Below, piece by piece: positions 63,453-64,000 of a DNA stretch of 64,000 bases. The DNA is from Cognatishimia coralii. Its GTDB lineage: Bacteria > Pseudomonadota > Alphaproteobacteria > Rhodobacterales > Rhodobacteraceae. The position numbers were made by a program, and so were the translations under genes. Positions within the stretch are counted from its first letter, which is position 1. Each line of letters begins with the position of its first letter. The notes under the pieces were generated by a model. It worked only from the letters and a program-made list of their open reading frames with translations, did not search any database and had not been told where the DNA came from. The stretch covers positions 186,001 through 250,000 of the forward strand of contig NZ_JBBGAZ010000002.1 of NCBI RefSeq assembly GCF_037478305.1, in the 5' to 3' direction.

Positions 63453-64000
63453 TCAGGTCAGTTTCGCCCAGAGCGCATCTTCTCCCATCTTTTCAACGAA
63501 TTGACTGTGCGCGGCACGCTCTTCTTCGGTGATCCGAGACGGCAAGGGAGTGCTGCGAGGCTGCGGACGCCAATCGTCTGCTGTGGGACCTGTACCGCCA
63601 GCGCCGGCGACATTTGACAGAGCGAAATCGGGCTGACGCCCACCGATCAGCTCCAGATAGACTTCGGCCAGAATTTCGGAGTCCAAAAGCGCGCCGTGCA
63701 AAGTCCGGTTGCTGTTGTCGATGCCAAAACGACGACACAATGCATCCAATGACGCCGGAGAACCCGGGAATTTTTTGCGCGCAATCGCCAGCGTATCGAC
63801 CGCCCGTTCCCACGGCAGTTGTGGTAGATTCATCCATTTTAGTTCGGCGTTCAGGAACTTCATGTCAAACGCCGCATTGTGGATCACGAGCTTCGCATCG
63901 CCCACGAAATCCAGAAAGCTCTGCCCGACTTTGGCAAAGACCGGCTTGTCGCGCAGAAGGATCTGCGCAGGTTCCGGATCTCGCGGCGGCTCCAGCAAGT
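63453..64000 (-). CDS. dnaQ: DNA polymerase III epsilon subunit DnaQ, C-terminal part (5' end outside window)
   Basis: Partial; open to the right edge. Visible: FVGDAKLVIHNAAFDMKFLNAELK (exonuclease motif II), the LDALCRRFGIDNSNRTLHGALLDSEILAEVYLELIGG region (motif III with catalytic His/Asp), and a C-terminal tail with PLPSRI. The motif-I DIET region is outside the window. Proofreading exonuclease of the replicase. Confidence 0.93.
   Translation of the reverse strand, partial: LLEPPRDPEPAQILLRDKPVFAKVGQSFLDFVGDAKLVIHNAAFDMKFLNAELKWMNLPQLPWERAVDTLAIARKKFPGSPASLDALCRRFGIDNSNRTLHGALLDSEILAEVYLELIGGRQPDFALSNVAGAGGTGPTADDWRPQPRSTPLPSRITEEERAAHSQFVEKMGEDALWAKLT

Overview
The window reads as chromosomal DNA of a Rhodobacteraceae (Roseobacter-group) alphaproteobacterium. 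Evidence: a RegB/SenC/RegA redox locus, the hemD-mic60-hemY block, an alphaproteobacterial AddAB pair, hslVU with an extended HslV N-terminus, the secB/fxsA/Tim44/MltA/Smr block, a MotA/MotB motor, a polyol ABC transporter of the Rhodobacter smo type, and TTAA-N7-TTAA CtrA-type sites. Genes are densely packed and many overlap by 1-35 bases. I see no prophage, CRISPR array, rRNA or intact insertion sequence. One tRNA (Thr, CGT) is present.

Layout. 1-8.6 kb: motility and signalling, with the MotB C-terminus, an unknown membrane protein, MotA, a FliJ-like coiled coil, then a leftward signalling cluster (REC plus degenerate GGDEF, Hpt, a large sensor kinase, a lone receiver) preceded by two perfect CtrA-type sites. 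9.0-10.7 kb: AtuA-like plus DUF4387 pair. 10.9-17.5 kb: sugar-alcohol operon (smoEFG, AraC regulator, mannitol dehydrogenase, smoK). 18.2-26.0 kb: a divergent cluster with two sulfatases, a tripartite tricarboxylate transporter (TTT), a metallo-beta-lactamase-fold enzyme, a YciI-like protein and a MarR regulator whose likely operators lie in the shared promoter. 26.8-34.3 kb: tRNA-Thr, hemY, mic60-like, hemD, tsaD, gpsA and small conserved genes. 34.5-37.1 kb: a PhyH dioxygenase / HD-domain oxygenase pair resembling the PhnY/PhnZ organophosphonate pathway, plus a Gfo/Idh oxidoreductase. 37.1-43.7 kb: ahcY, an HD hydrolase, tandem acetyltransferases and the RegA/SenC/RegB system. 43.8-54.2 kb: a DivL-like PAS protein behind a CtrA-type site, tsaE, amgK-murU (MurNAc recycling), addB-addA and trxA. 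54.2-64 kb: a putative capsule-type protein, a DUF1127 protein, hslVU behind an RpoH-like promoter, an MFS transporter, an alpha/beta-hydrolase lipoprotein, Smr, MltA, Tim44-like, FxsA, SecB and partial DnaQ.

The most promising leads are: (1) the CtrA-linked phosphorelay with a degenerate GGDEF output; (2) the PhyH/HD pair, which keeps the expected iron ligands but not the PhnZ substrate-gate residues as I recall them; (3) the sulfatase/TTT/MBL/YciI cluster under MarR control, probably an uncharacterised sulfate-ester catabolic route; and (4) a kinase-less DivL-like protein with its own CtrA site. These are assignments by reading alone; no homology search was run.
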